Below, one piece after another: positions 31,712-42,077 of a stretch of DNA of 64,000 nucleotides; position 1 is the stretch's first letter; every line of letters starts with the position of its first letter. The DNA is from Sinohyriopsis cumingii. Lineage: Eukaryota; Mollusca; Bivalvia; Unionida; Unionidae. The notes below the pieces were generated by a model. That model ran no database searches. It saw only the letters and a list, made by a program, of their open reading frames with translations, and was not told the DNA's origin. The translations under genes were made by a program, and so were the position numbers. The stretch lies in NCBI GenBank assembly GCA_028554795.2, contig CM068825.1, positions 152,556,053-152,620,052 on the forward strand. Reading direction: 5' to 3'.

Positions 31712-34700
31712 GCACACAATGATTAACAGTGTTTTGCTGTATTGTATGCATGTTGTGTACAGTACAATCCCGACATACATGTATATTGCGTTCCTGGGAA
31801 ACCTCGTGTATGTCGAATTCGCGCGACTCGATTTTAATTTTTTTTTTCTCATAGGAAATAATAGAAAAATGAGGGGTTGTGTTGCTTAGACTTACATATA
31901 TGACACCAAAGGTACCAACAATAAAACATTTTCAACCATTACTTTATTGCCTCAGTTTGCGCATCTCGTAAGGCGTTCGCGTGTATAATCGAACGACGCA
32001 TAATATATTGCTTTTGGAATAATACAGAAATACAGAGGTGTATTTTCTGCTGGGGTGTTCACATTAATTCGCGTCAACGAGAAACATGGTCAAATCAAGT
32101 ACGTGTAAGTTGGGAGCTAACTGTATTACATGTATTTTGGCTATAGTTTATAGGTATTGACTAACCGTTGTTAGTGAAATGTGGCAAAGCTATTTCAATT
32201 CTCACTTTGTGCGTGGTTTGTTCTGATGTTTATATTTTAAGTTGTCTCTAGAAATAATACATGCAAGTCAAGGTAGTTAATACAAAATGGATTCATAGCT
32301 TGCAAGCGCCTTCGGAAAAAGGAATTTATTTTAGTGTCTCTGATGGGGATGTGGATATACATGTATTATGTGAGAAATATAACATTATGATATTCTTTCC
32401 CTTCGGCTTAAAACATGGTCTATGCATTATGATTGCATTGAAGTCCTTATGTGATTCCAGTTATTAATGAATATTGTGCTATAAATAAACCGTGTAACAT
32501 AATATTTGATAAAATGTATCATTAAAACGTGTCTTTCTTTAGAAACTCTGAGTATCCGACTTAGATTGAAGAAGTGAAAAGAATTAATACTGAAAAATGA
32601 AATGCCAGAGGATCCAGAGGTCCAATAGGTGTCACTGCAAAATACCCGTATACAGACATTAGGTTGAAGTTGCTTGCCGTGTTCGTTCATCGTCTTATTC
32701 GTGCACATGTTGAATACCGATGTTGAATGTTATTATTTTTTTCACACATTGGTGATTATGTGATTCGACAGTGGTATATTTGTATTGGTCCTGCAAAAAT
32801 GTCAGCGTTTCTTGGATTCAGTCATAGTATTCATTGCCAACCTATACGAAAATAGACATTGGTTTGTAAGAAATAACAGATCATAGTGAAAAAGTCTAGG
32901 GTGTTGCTGTCAGGTTGTTATTCCTATATCAAACACATTGAGTGAAGTTCTCTGAAGACAAAAAATCAGTGAAAGATACCATTTTCGTTTTTGCATGATA
33001 AGCCAATAAAATGAAAGCAGGCATACTTATATAACCAGATATGTACTGACAAATTATTTTTAATATATGCAGGTTTTACAGATTGCCAAGACGACATAGA
33101 CTTCGCATTTTTTCAATGTCGAGAACCAAGCAGAAGTGGATCACCAGAACTGACTTGCGTGATCGTAGTGTGTTTCACAGAATTGGCTGGATTGATGCGC
33201 AGTAATGGAAAGAGGCATTGCACCAGTACTTTAATATCCTGAAAATGAGTGTACTTTGAAACGATGAAAACTACTTTCCATCCCTCAGTCCGTACTTTAG
33301 AGTATTCTGCAGATCAAATGTACTGTCACATACAATCATCTGCCTTAATGTTCTTAAAATAACAGTCTTAAGAATTACAGCCGCTGTTTTCTTCCTTTGA
33401 GATAAAAAATGTACAGCTTGTTCAATTTGCTGAAATTTGCGGTTAAACTTAAATTGCTTGAATTTATGGTCGCAAAACAAGAAACATGATAAAGATTGTT
33501 TTATATATTTTCTTTCTCTTAACGACATAAGGTAACGTGCAAATCTTCTTGCTACTGTTGCGTGTGTGGTTTATTACTTTAACCATCTGGTCAAGAGGTT
33601 TGACACTTTGGTCACACGTTTTTTTCATTACATTTTCTAAAAACTATTGATTCAGTTCACCTCTTGTTTGGAATGTAGCATCTCGAGACATGTCCCCAGA
33701 AAGTGGCCATACGATCAAGAGGTATTCCTTACACTTTTTAACTAAAGTTCCTGACACTTTTCAACTAATAATATATTTTACCAGTTACATATTTGATAAT
33801 GTTTAGCAAATGTATTCCATTACTGGAATATCACATGATCATATAATTTCCCTCAGTATCGTTCCGTCACTTAGGTTATACCCATACATGGAGTAACTGT
33901 GCCATGAATTAACCTCAACTGCAAGGTTCATTAAAGGGTTGTCAGTACGAATAAAGAGAGGTAACTATCTCTGTATGATGTGTCCCACTTGGCTTCAGTA
34001 TCTACACTCAGTTTAAGTTCATATGTGTCAATGAAAGAAAGACTCGAATTTGCAAATAAGGGGCCTGAGTGGGAGTGATATCGCTAACATTGCTTATGTT
34101 GGTCTGTAATGTTAAATACAAATTGGGAGCAGGCAAAACTATTTTCACTGAGTAACGGTTAGTGGGTATGTCTTAAACTATTGATGTTGCTGGTAATCCC
34201 TAAAACAGGAAGCAACAATGCATGCAATTCTTCATGAATAAAGTGAGGATAGATTTTATTACAAATTATACATACAGGCAAGATTTTACCGAAAAAAAAG
34301 CTACTCGCCAGTTAACATTATCATAGTGCACTCGTATGCGTATGCACATATCGTTGACTTTTAAAGATCCGTATAAAAATACGAAACTTAAGTATAGAAT
34401 CATTTCCATCACACACGTACTTGATGACAATAACAACGACACAATACTTATAATATTCAATAATTTTAATAAATGATAGCATGTTTAGGCTGCAAGCTCA
34501 ATAAAAAGGTTATTTCAACAGCAACGTGATAAGCGCAATTAAAGGTGACATTATTGCTATATGAAGGCCTTGCAAGTATGAATTATTAATATGGGTGATA
34601 CTGGCCGACAGATTACAAAAACAAAGTCACAAATTTGTACATGTACGAATTTTGCTAAATCGTGTTAATGCCAGTGTACACCTAAAAGTTGAAACACGCA

Positions 34701-35077
34701 TGCACACATTTTGCTAAAATGCGTACATGACGGGTCTACACATTTAAAAAAAAATGCCGCGAGGTTTTTAATCATTATCCCATGCAATACAGTTTATCTT
34801 ATTTATGTTACATAAAATGAATGAAGTTGCACGAAACCTTCACTTCTGCACTGCAATAACAGTTAAATTTGGAGTATCGGGACCAACCAGGGACATTGGT
34901 TTCGTATGTATATTCTGTTTTCCAGATGATCGAATTTACTCAAAAGGGAGTGGAAGTATTCCAGTTGTTCTGTATATTGTTGGTGCCTCGATTAGCAAAT
35001 AAGTTCCATTTATAGATGTATGTATATTGTAATAAAAGCACATAAAAATCCTCATATTTGGCATTCGTACAATCGAC

Positions 35078-35125
<48 letters not shown>

Positions 35126-35331
35126 ATTGCACAAGATGTAATGAATATATTCAGGCTTTACTCTTTGTAGCTAGCGCTTTCAATTTCTCTTCATATGTTC
35201 TCATCATGTAGGTAAATTATACTTTTTGACTTCGTTATAAAAGTATAATGTACCTGCATGAAGAGCATTCTTATCGAGGATAGAAAACGCCAGAAGAAAT
35301 AAAGAACTATAACATATATTTCCTGTTTTCA

Positions 35332-35332
<1 letters not shown>
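31712..35332. other. Host intergenic DNA
   Basis: No gene accepted. GGAATAATACAGAAATA recurs at about 31168-31184 and 32017-32033, so a short dispersed repeat may be present. A string with CACACATTTTGCTAAAATG near 34705 resembles the reverse complement of sequence near 58415. A (TC)n run lies at 35081-35123. Confidence 0.45.

Positions 35333-35421
<89 letters not shown>
35333..35421. repeat. Compound TA/GA microsatellite
   Basis: (TA)n to 35384, then (GA)n to 35421, mirroring the CT/TA arrangement at 31310. Confidence 0.95.
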
Positions 35422-35425
<4 letters not shown>

Positions 35426-35805
35426 AGACAGGGATAGTAAAATATTGATTATAAAGATCCGGATTATTTGCACGTGTGGACAACTACTGTCAACATGTAT
35501 TTCAGGCAACACCTAGGTAATATATAGATTCCTTGCATGTACACTTTGTTATGAATATAATTTATAATCTGTAAGTGACATAAACAATAGCAGCTGTGTA
35601 AATTTATAAGTTCTTCTATTCAGGTTTGCTAATTATCGGAAAGTTTGTGCCGCGGGGGTTAGACGGACAAAGGATCTAGCTAGTTCCTAAATCGAACAAT
35701 GTCTGCATGTCTTTGATTGTAAGAAACTGTGTCTTAAACAAATTTGAAAACGGCGCCATGACTAAGCAAATTGGTGTAATGATCTTGTGACCCACTTCAG
35801 TCAGC

Positions 35806-35810
35806 GCCTC
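35806..35810 (+). repeat. Target-site duplication, left (GCCTC)
   Basis: GCCTC directly precedes the left terminus and matches GCCTC at 50960-50964 directly after the right terminus. Confidence 0.8.
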
Positions 35811-36070
35811 AGCAGCAGGGAGGGCGAATCGGACATTTTGTCCAATCGTCATTTGGTTTAATTAATACTTTCTGCACTCAGCGGATCCGGTGTCGTCAGC
35901 GCCTGGTAAAAAAAAACGACGTCGTCGTCGGGGGGGATCGTCCAATCGTCATTTGGTTTAATTAATACCTTCTGCGCGCCGATCCCAGCGTCGTCAGCGT
36001 CCGGTAAAAAAGCGCGACGACCGCGTCGATGTCATCGCCCTCCCTGCTGCTAAGTGGCTATTTACAATGA
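35811..36070 (+). repeat. Left terminal inverted repeat of Polinton C
   Basis: Matches 50699-50959 inverted. Internally it holds two related ~100-bp units, each beginning with GTCCAATCGTCATTTGGTTT, then a GTCGTCAGCG string, an A-run and a CG-rich CGACG string. Its first 17 bases (AGCAGCAGGGAGGGCGA) return inverted near its inner end (TCGCCCTCCCTGCTGCT), so the repeat can itself form a hairpin. Confidence 0.93.
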
Positions 36071-36823
36071 TCTTACAAACAGAGTGATCACTAATTCCTC
36101 CTCTTGTAGATCAATTAGGTTATTTGACTGATCGGTAAGTTTAAAATTAATTCTTGTTAAAAACCGATTATGGCATCGCATATAGACCGGATTAATTGGA
36201 CTCTCAACGATTAAAAATCCCGGAGGGGCTGTTGGTGAAAATGAATAAAGGATATACCCCTGTTGAGCCTGATTTGATTGCTTGGTATTCACCTGGTAAC
36301 TCCCTTCGATAACATCACACACTAGATTGATTGCTATCACAGACGTAATATTTACGTTGTATGGAGCAATATGCCTACCATCCTCTCCGTTATCGTGTCT
36401 GAGGATAGTTGATGGGGCGAGAAAATCATTAAGAGATTTTCTTAGTTCTGGTGCGTTGTATCCTGGAAACTTGAAATCGGGTAAATTGGCTTCTGTGATA
36501 TTATACTCGGTTAGGAATTTTTGTTTATTATCATCGCTGTTAGCAGATATTGTTTTAACGATTCGTTCATTAATATATTCCATGTCTGATATAAGTTGAT
36601 TTAACACCTCAACGTGTTTTCGTACTTTTGTTTTCCGTAGCTGTTCTAGTTGTGATCGGTAATTACGATTAATCTCGGCAAACGCACCAGTGATATCATT
36701 TAAACTAACTGTGACCACGGCGGACGATTCAGGAGTTTGCTTATACGGAAAATACCATTGCATGGTATTCCTGTTTTGAAATATAAACATATTGGGTAAT
36801 AACGCGCTTTTTATAATAGACAA
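36062..36823 (-). CDS. Penton-like / minor capsid protein, C-terminal type (Polinton C)
   Basis: The first ATG lies at 36790 (MFIFQNRNTMQWYFPY). The product ends VYMRCHNRFLTRINFKLTDQ, then LIDLQEEELVITLFV. This ending, a beta-rich segment with an x-x-D-x-x-x-x-x-I/L-D-x-x-x-E-E-L-x-x-T-L tail, is the one seen in Polinton minor capsid (penton-type) proteins. It follows the 184-residue gene at 36830-37384 almost without a gap, in the same direction. The inner part of the left terminal repeat overlaps its stop region. The open frame is uninterrupted. Confidence 0.55.
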   Translation of the reverse strand: MSIIKSALLPNMFIFQNRNTMQWYFPYKQTPESSAVVTVSLNDITGAFAEINRNYRSQLEQLRKTKVRKHVEVLNQLISDMEYINERIVKTISANSDDNKQKFLTEYNITEANLPDFKFPGYNAPELRKSLNDFLAPSTILRHDNGEDGRHIAPYNVNITSVIAINLVCDVIEGSYQVNTKQSNQAQQGYILYSFSPTAPPGFLIVESPINPVYMRCHNRFLTRINFKLTDQSNNLIDLQEEELVITLFVRSL

Positions 36824-36829
36824 ATCATC

Positions 36830-37384
36830 TCAATAACTGGGATTAATTCCATGATACGATTGCGCATTCGTGTGCAAGTCCGCGGGGATTTCATGAGGTG
36901 GATTCTTAGGCCATCCTAGTATGGTTCTTATTGAACTGTTATAAATATCAACCATATACCCCGGTGTGCTTATTTCAATCGTCGACGATAACGTCGGTTC
37001 ATGAACCGTAATAGCGATTTTTGATTCTTTTCCTGTGATCGATTTTATCCTGCGTTGAAATTCTTTATTGATTTGTTCTATTTGGTATGACCCAGTTGGT
37101 ATTGTAACCTCCTTCCAGTCTGGGGTCCCATCGGGCTTATTTGTCCATGCAAAAACCAGCGAGTTATTAGGTTGTTGTCCGTTAAATGCTTCCGCTCGGA
37201 TATTAGGCCAACTGTGATATACTCGCAATTTTGTTAGCGCTATTTCCTTCACTGGAACCGATGATGGGAAGTTCACACTGAATTCGGGTTTCGTTGACGT
37301 TATCGATATCATACTTGTTTGTACCGGAGTGGTGTTTTCCGCGATCCGTTGAAGTAATTGAAACCCTTCGGGGTTCAGCGACAT
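36830..37384 (-). CDS. Penton-like / minor capsid protein, N-terminal type (Polinton C)
   Basis: 184 residues from the ATG at 37384 (MSLNPEGFQLLQRIAENTTP). It contains FSVNFPSSVPVKEIALTKLR and then IPTGSYQIEQINKEFQRRI. The P-x-G-x-Y-x-I-E/D-x-L/I-N segment is characteristic of the minor capsid family of animal Polintons, where it follows a first beta strand region. It ends with SYHGINPSY just before the next gene, and the two may act as one functional unit in relatives. Start supported by an AT-rich leader (AATAATAATAATG). Confidence 0.6.
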   Translation of the reverse strand: MSLNPEGFQLLQRIAENTTPVQTSMISITSTKPEFSVNFPSSVPVKEIALTKLRVYHSWPNIRAEAFNGQQPNNSLVFAWTNKPDGTPDWKEVTIPTGSYQIEQINKEFQRRIKSITGKESKIAITVHEPTLSSTIEISTPGYMVDIYNSSIRTILGWPKNPPHEIPADLHTNAQSYHGINPSY

Positions 37385-37409
37385 TATTATTATTCGTTGT
37401 TTTTAGTGT

Positions 37410-37988
37410 TTAATTTCGACACCGAATATTAACAACCTGCTTGTTTTCAGGAGAATGTTTTAGGCCCATTGAAGTGGTTTCAGCGACGTGGTTTCCGGCT
37501 TCCAGTTGAAAATTTTCGATTTTTGACATCGCGGAGCCATACAACTGGACCATCGTGGAGAATTCAACATCGGATATGAACGAATTATCAATCGACAACG
37601 AGATCAACCCGGATAGTTTCGAGTACGCGTCAGATACTATTTGATGTTTTACTGTATACTCGTTGAGTTTTTTCTGAGAACACGATGATATCTTTCTAGT
37701 GATTGCGTTGGCGACTCCAGCAATTGTTGTCGCCGCGGAGATAGCGATTGGAACAGCGATCGGGGCTATCATGGTCACCGTGGATAAAATGACACCGGTA
37801 CCAGCTACTATACTGGACACCGAGTACACGGCCACGTCGATGGTGGTTATTTTACGACGGTATTTTTTTATTTTTGCGCGGTATTGTTCGGAAAGCGTTT
37901 TCAAGTTCGCGGAGAATTCTTTTGCGGTATCGAATCGATATTGATGTGACGTCGGTGATACCTCTGATTCAATTACCCTGGTGGTCAT
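37410..37988 (-). CDS. Membrane hairpin protein (Polinton C)
   Basis: 192 residues from the ATG at 37988. A polar, helical N-terminus (residues 1-45) is followed by a long hydrophobic region (about residues 48-95: VYSVSSIVAGTGVILSTVTM, then IAPIAVPIAISAATTIAGVA) that would make two membrane-spanning helices, then a helical tail. The layout resembles apolipoprotein-L-like or pore-type hairpin proteins. Such genes recur in Polintons without known function; virion membrane or entry is a guess. It has the shared upstream motif at 38007-38019, 18 bases before the ATG. Confidence 0.55.
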   Translation of the reverse strand: MTTRVIESEVSPTSHQYRFDTAKEFSANLKTLSEQYRAKIKKYRRKITTIDVAVYSVSSIVAGTGVILSTVTMIAPIAVPIAISAATTIAGVANAITRKISSCSQKKLNEYTVKHQIVSDAYSKLSGLISLSIDNSFISDVEFSTMVQLYGSAMSKIENFQLEAGNHVAETTSMGLKHSPENKQVVNIRCRN

Positions 37989-38006
37989 TTTATTTTAAAA
38001 GAGCCA

Positions 38007-38019
38007 GTGTTTTCAATTA
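38007..38019 (-). promoter_or_regulatory. Shared upstream motif, membrane hairpin gene
   Basis: Coding orientation TAATTGAAAACAC, 18 bases before the ATG at 37988; the spacer ends AAAATAAA. Confidence 0.6.
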
Positions 38020-39658
38020 CTTACTTAAATCCACTACAAATTCCACATACCATGTGATGTTTGTCCTAAATAGACCGCTATCAACGGCTCTAATTATAAA
38101 CTGTTCGGTTGTATCCTTGTCAACGATTGTTGATATTGTATTGTTAAACCCGGATGAACTCGACGATGATATACTGAACTGCATCGCCGAAATCAATGTC
38201 AATCGATAAATGCCCTTAACAGTTGCGGTGATATTTACTGTATTATTCGTAGGAGTCCAATCGAATGATCCATGCCGAATTGTGTATACTGTGTTGATGG
38301 CGTTCTCATGAGGGATTTTCATTTTTTCGAGTTGCTCTGTCATTCTAGGTAGTCTGCTTTTAATCGCTGCAACATCAGTTTTGATCGTTCCTATTTCCCG
38401 TGTATTCTCGGTCATACTTTTTTTGTTCGCTGCAACATCAAGTTTGATTGTTCCTATTTCGTATGTATGCCCGTCTATACCTTTTTTGTTCGCTGCAACA
38501 TCAGTTTTGATTATTCCTATTCCCCGCCAATACGCGTCTACATTTTTTTTGTTCGCTTCAACATCAGTTTTGAGCGTTACTATTTCCCTTCCATACACGT
38601 CTATACTTTTTTTGTTCGCTGCAACATCAGTTTTGATTGTTCTTATTTCCCCTGTATGCGCGTCTATATTTCCTTTGTTCGCTTCAACATCAGTTTTGAC
38701 TGTTTCTATTTCCTCTGTATGCGCGTCTATACTTCCTTTGTTCGCTTCAACATCAGTTTTGACTGTTTCTATTTCCTCTGTATGCGCGTCTATACTTCCT
38801 TTGTTCGCTTCAACATCAGTTTTGATTGTTTCTATTTCATCTGTATGCGCGTCTATACTTCTTTTGTTCGCTATAACATTAGTTTTGAGCGTTACTATTT
38901 CCCCTGTATGCGCGTCTATACTTTTTTTGTTCGCTATAACATTAATTTTGAGCATTACTACTTCCTCTGTACGCGCGTCTACATTATTCTTGTTCGCTGC
39001 AACATCAGCTTTGATTGTTTTTATTTCCTGTCCATACGCAGTGATATCATTTATAGTTGTTGTAATCTCATCCAGCTTGGTATTTTTTTTACCAAAGAAT
39101 TTATCAAAGTTGTCATCGATCCTGTTAACATTTTTTCGTAACGTGTAAAATTGGCCCGACAGCGTTGTAAACTCCGAAATAGTAGTTTTTATCCCCGCAA
39201 GATTCGGTTCGGTTACCGTCGGGGTCCCAAAAAAACTAGCGGTAGTGAGTTGTATATCGGTGACAGATTTTTTCACCTCGGTGACAGATTTTTTCACCTG
39301 CGCGTCAAGTTCGGTCACCGATCTATCCAACCTTATAAAACCGTCTTGGATTAATGTTACCCTATCCGTCACCGTCGAAAGATGTTCACCCGGTTTGAGT
39401 CGTCCGTCGCTGGTATACAGCGCGATAGTGTTCTCGGCGGCATCACGCTGTCGTATTAAAACATCATCCAGCGACACATTACTGGATTTTAATTTACCCT
39501 GGCGGTCTTGAAATACAACTATTTCACCTGGGTCAACACTGGTTAGGTTCAACGTATCGGCGATTTCATCCTCGATTAGTTATTTTATGTCATCGGTGGC
39601 GGGCGTTTCCTTGGATTCTTTCAGCGCCGAAACCGGTCGTCCCCAAATATCAATCATC
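38017..39658 (-). pseudogene. Fibre-like protein with 21-residue coiled-coil repeats (Polinton C)
   Basis: The long open stretch 38017-39552 encodes a VTE-VKKSVTD helical part, then nine to ten repeats of 21 residues (for example EIETVKTDVEANKGSIDAHT plus E), and a beta-rich end domain (IRHGSFDWTPTNNT ... YVEFVVDL) of about 95 residues. Three heptads per repeat predict a long trimeric coiled coil, with the end domain as a candidate receptor-binding knob. The upstream motif at 39677-39691 suggests the gene begins at the ATG at 39658 (MIDIWGRP). It lies in the capsid gene block. The region as a whole looks broken. Confidence 0.65.
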
Positions 39659-39676
39659 GTTATTGTAAAAAAAAAC

Positions 39677-39691
39677 GGTGTTTTTAATTAA
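39677..39691 (-). promoter_or_regulatory. Shared upstream motif, fibre gene (variant)
   Basis: Coding orientation TTAATTAAAAACACC, 18 bases before the ATG at 39658; the spacer ends ACAATAACG. Confidence 0.5.
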
Positions 39692-40033
39692 CCCGCCGGG
39701 CCTCTACGACCCCACTAGTGTATTCGTTTACGACCACATGAGGTGGTTTCCGCGATGATGAAATTGCCGCGAGTACGTTCAATACCTCAAGGCCGCATAT
39801 CGGTGGGTCACTTAATCGCTGTGTTGGCAGCGTGGAATAAAATCCGGGGCTGAACACGCCCGGATATACCGCATGAACTCGTTCGGCGGGGCTAATCCGT
39901 ATGAATCAAAATAGACGATCGCACGCGGATCAATCGCGTATGCAACCCAATGAGTTCCCGCTCCGGAGGACCCATCGAGGTTAATTATACCGGTTTCAAT
40001 ATTACTTGGTGCCGCCGGTAATTGATCCCTCAT
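39684..40033 (-). pseudogene. Adenain-like cysteine protease (Polinton C)
   Basis: From the ATG at 40033: MRDQLPAAPSN, then INLDGSSGAGTHWVAYAID with the catalytic histidine, and IVYFDSYGLAPP with the acidic residue. These are the first two landmarks of adenovirus-type (C5) maturation proteases, and a candidate active-site cysteine region (PPICG) lies downstream. The family normally cleaves capsid precursors. Located between the fibre and the small membrane-active protein. The region looks broken. Confidence 0.7.
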
Positions 40034-40189
40034 AAAAACACCTTTGAAGTTTTTTTTATCGCTAATGCGTCTGCGGCATTTATTAAATCAAAATTAGACA
40101 TAGGGGTCATTAAACGGTTCCCGGTAGTCTTAGACCCTTTCCCGAATACCATGAATACGGGGTTCCCGGTAGTCTTAGACCCTTTCCGG
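40034..40189. other. Spacer with a duplicated 29-bp string in Polinton C
   Basis: GGTTCCCGGTAGTCTTAGAC followed by CCTTTCC occurs at about 40110 and 40160, a direct repeat just downstream of the 130-residue gene. Its role is unknown. Confidence 0.5.
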
Positions 40190-40582
40190 CTACGGATCGT
40201 TTTTTTTATAGCCTTTCCCGGTTGCCTTCTTCAATGCCATTCCCGCCGAGGTATCAACGGCCCCCAACGCCGCCGCCTTAGCCACTGCTGGTGCGGCCGC
40301 GGCAATCAACGCTGGAATCGCAGCTAACAGTGGAAATATCCCACCGGTCTTTTCCATGTTTTTAATCGCTGCGGCCGAAAAATCTATTTGAATACCCTTT
40401 TTATTCCTCATCGCATCAATGAAATGTTTTATTTGACGTGTCGTTAACGATATCTTATGATTACCACCAGTCATCTGTGACGGCTTCAGCGTTATTGTGG
40501 TTCCGCATTGTTTAGCGGACTTTGATCGTAATTTCTTGACTTGACCATCGGTCAACTCTACACTGACAACACTATACGACAT
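40190..40582 (-). CDS. Small basic/hydrophobic virion-type protein (Polinton C)
   Basis: 130 residues from the ATG at 40582. The N-terminal half has the pattern MSYSVVSVELTDGQVKKLRS, then TTITLKPSQMTG and KISLTTRQIKHFIDAM, and IDFSAAAIKNM. The C-terminal half is hydrophobic and alanine-rich (GGIFPLLAAIPALIAAAAPA), ending in basic residues. This layout recurs in Polintons and related adintoviruses, where it has been compared with adenovirus core or pVI-type proteins. The shared upstream motif lies at 40601-40613, 18 bases from the ATG. Confidence 0.55.
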   Translation of the reverse strand: MSYSVVSVELTDGQVKKLRSKSAKQCGTTITLKPSQMTGGNHKISLTTRQIKHFIDAMRNKKGIQIDFSAAAIKNMEKTGGIFPLLAAIPALIAAAAPAVAKAAALGAVDTSAGMALKKATGKGYKKNDP

Positions 40583-40600
40583 TTTATTGTAAACGCGTTT

Positions 40601-40613
40601 GTGTTTTCAATTA
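40601..40613 (-). promoter_or_regulatory. Shared upstream motif, 130-residue gene
   Basis: Coding orientation TAATTGAAAACAC, 18 bases before the ATG at 40582; the spacer ends ACAATAAA. Confidence 0.6.
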
Positions 40614-42038
40614 CATGTTTTCCACTGGCGCATCAACGATTCTCATTCGTCCACCAACACCTTCTAGCAGCATTGATTTATCGCTGAGGATGACAGCAAC
40701 CGCTCCATAATCAACACCACCCGGGGCTATACGAGCTCGGAAGTGTATATCAACGACGGATTGTCTCGTTAAATCAAGATGTTCCAACGAAAAGTAATAA
40801 ATCGGATACATGTTTTTAAAATCAAGTTGTGATATTTGCAAACCAGTGTCGACGTTTTGATCACGACCCATATATGACAGCAATCGATGATACACACGTG
40901 CGATATGGTTGTTATCGTAATTAAGCTGTATATCCTCGGATGGTTCCTGTTGTCCGTTTATTCTCAGCGAAACATCCCTGACTCCTAATTGATCAAATAT
41001 CATATGGCTGCGTTCTTGACTGCCCAATCGTTCCCTATTCTGTAGCGCTATAAATATATGACGCGGGGCTGAAACACCCTGGTTTGATGCCAAGTGCCAT
41101 GTAAATGTATCAGCGACATTATCCTCTTTAGCATCAGTTGTTACCGCTAGCCAACTCAACAACGATTTTCCCCCCTGTTCCATAAATGATAACAATCGTG
41201 CTTCCGTGGTAACTGATGGAGTCAACACCGGCATCCACAATGCTATTTTAGTTAAAACGACTTTACCGTTATCGACGTCAGCAGCATGCCATATTGCATT
41301 GTTATCATCGCCCCTTCGCGCTAGCACAATTGTATGCTTAGCCCCATAGATAACTTTTCTGACATTTCTGCAGAATCCGAATATGTGATGGAGTGGAATC
41401 GCGCATGAAAACTGTCGGCGTGGTCCTTGCAACATCCCTACCCGTGTTGCGAATCCTAGATTGTAATTACCGTTAATACTTTTTATAATATTGAAATCAG
41501 CGCCTGGTCTTGCTCTGCGATCTGGATTAGCTGCTTCAGCTTGATTAGCAACTGAAGTATCCTGTGGTGTCAGCACGTTAATGTACTGAAGGTGATCAGC
41601 GCTATTAGTGATGTCCTTTGCGAACATCATAGATGGGCCCGCCGATCTTGTATAATCATCGGAGTATCTCGCTAACCCAATTATCGTTGTTGCAACATCA
41701 ACCTCGCGTTCTATTGATTCAATTTCTCGCCCGTCAATAAGATATCTGGCACTCTCAAATAACGCCATGATACCGTTGTTGACGAAACCAACTCGAACAC
41801 GAGGGTCATCTGCGTATGGTGTATTAGCGGCAACATTTGTCACGAGTTCTCCCTCGATTTCGATAAACGCTTCACACGGCAAAAAGTATTTACTGGTATC
41901 TTGGACTTGAAGTTCAATTCGCGATCGTAGGTCGGCTTGTGGTGGTTGATAGGAATAAAATTGATAATCACGGACAGAATCATCCCTGCGCACTGGGGCG
42001 TCCATATCAAACGCGGGATCAGCGGTTCGCGCAAACAT
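40611..42038 (-). CDS. Major capsid protein, double jelly-roll type (Polinton C)
   Basis: 475 residues when started at the ATG at 42038 (MFARTADPAFDMDAPV); an in-frame ATG five codons earlier (42053) exists, but the shared upstream motif at 42058-42069 is 19 bases from 42038, matching the spacing at other genes. Signature segments are YFLPCEAFIEIEGELV, IMALFESARYLIDGREIE, QFSCAIPLHHIFGFCRN and MYPIYYFSLEHLD. These match the widespread Polinton/adintovirus major capsid family, predicted to form hexon-like trimers. The frame is open throughout. Confidence 0.75.
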   Translation of the reverse strand: MFARTADPAFDMDAPVRRDDSVRDYQFYSYQPPQADLRSRIELQVQDTSKYFLPCEAFIEIEGELVTNVAANTPYADDPRVRVGFVNNGIMALFESARYLIDGREIESIEREVDVATTIIGLARYSDDYTRSAGPSMMFAKDITNSADHLQYINVLTPQDTSVANQAEAANPDRRARPGADFNIIKSINGNYNLGFATRVGMLQGPRRQFSCAIPLHHIFGFCRNVRKVIYGAKHTIVLARRGDDNNAIWHAADVDNGKVVLTKIALWMPVLTPSVTTEARLLSFMEQGGKSLLSWLAVTTDAKEDNVADTFTWHLASNQGVSAPRHIFIALQNRERLGSQERSHMIFDQLGVRDVSLRINGQQEPSEDIQLNYDNNHIARVYHRLLSYMGRDQNVDTGLQISQLDFKNMYPIYYFSLEHLDLTRQSVVDIHFRARIAPGGVDYGAVAVILSDKSMLLEGVGGRMRIVDAPVENM

Positions 42039-42057
42039 TTTATTATTTATCATGTGA

Positions 42058-42069
42058 GTGTTTTCAATT
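42058..42069 (-). promoter_or_regulatory. Shared upstream motif, major capsid gene
   Basis: In coding orientation AATTGAAAACAC, then an AT-rich leader ending AATAATAAA before the ATG at 42038. Confidence 0.6.
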
Positions 42070-42077
42070 GCAATTCA

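Noticed and set aside
35811-36070. CRISPR-like or palindromic repeat array at the Polinton C ends
   Set aside because: Only two diverged units and a terminal hairpin; it is the element's terminal inverted repeat.
38381-39148. Long plus-strand open frames opposite the fibre repeats
   Set aside because: Two frames are open because the 63-bp repeat contains no stops; the minus-strand frame has the coiled-coil pattern and end domain.
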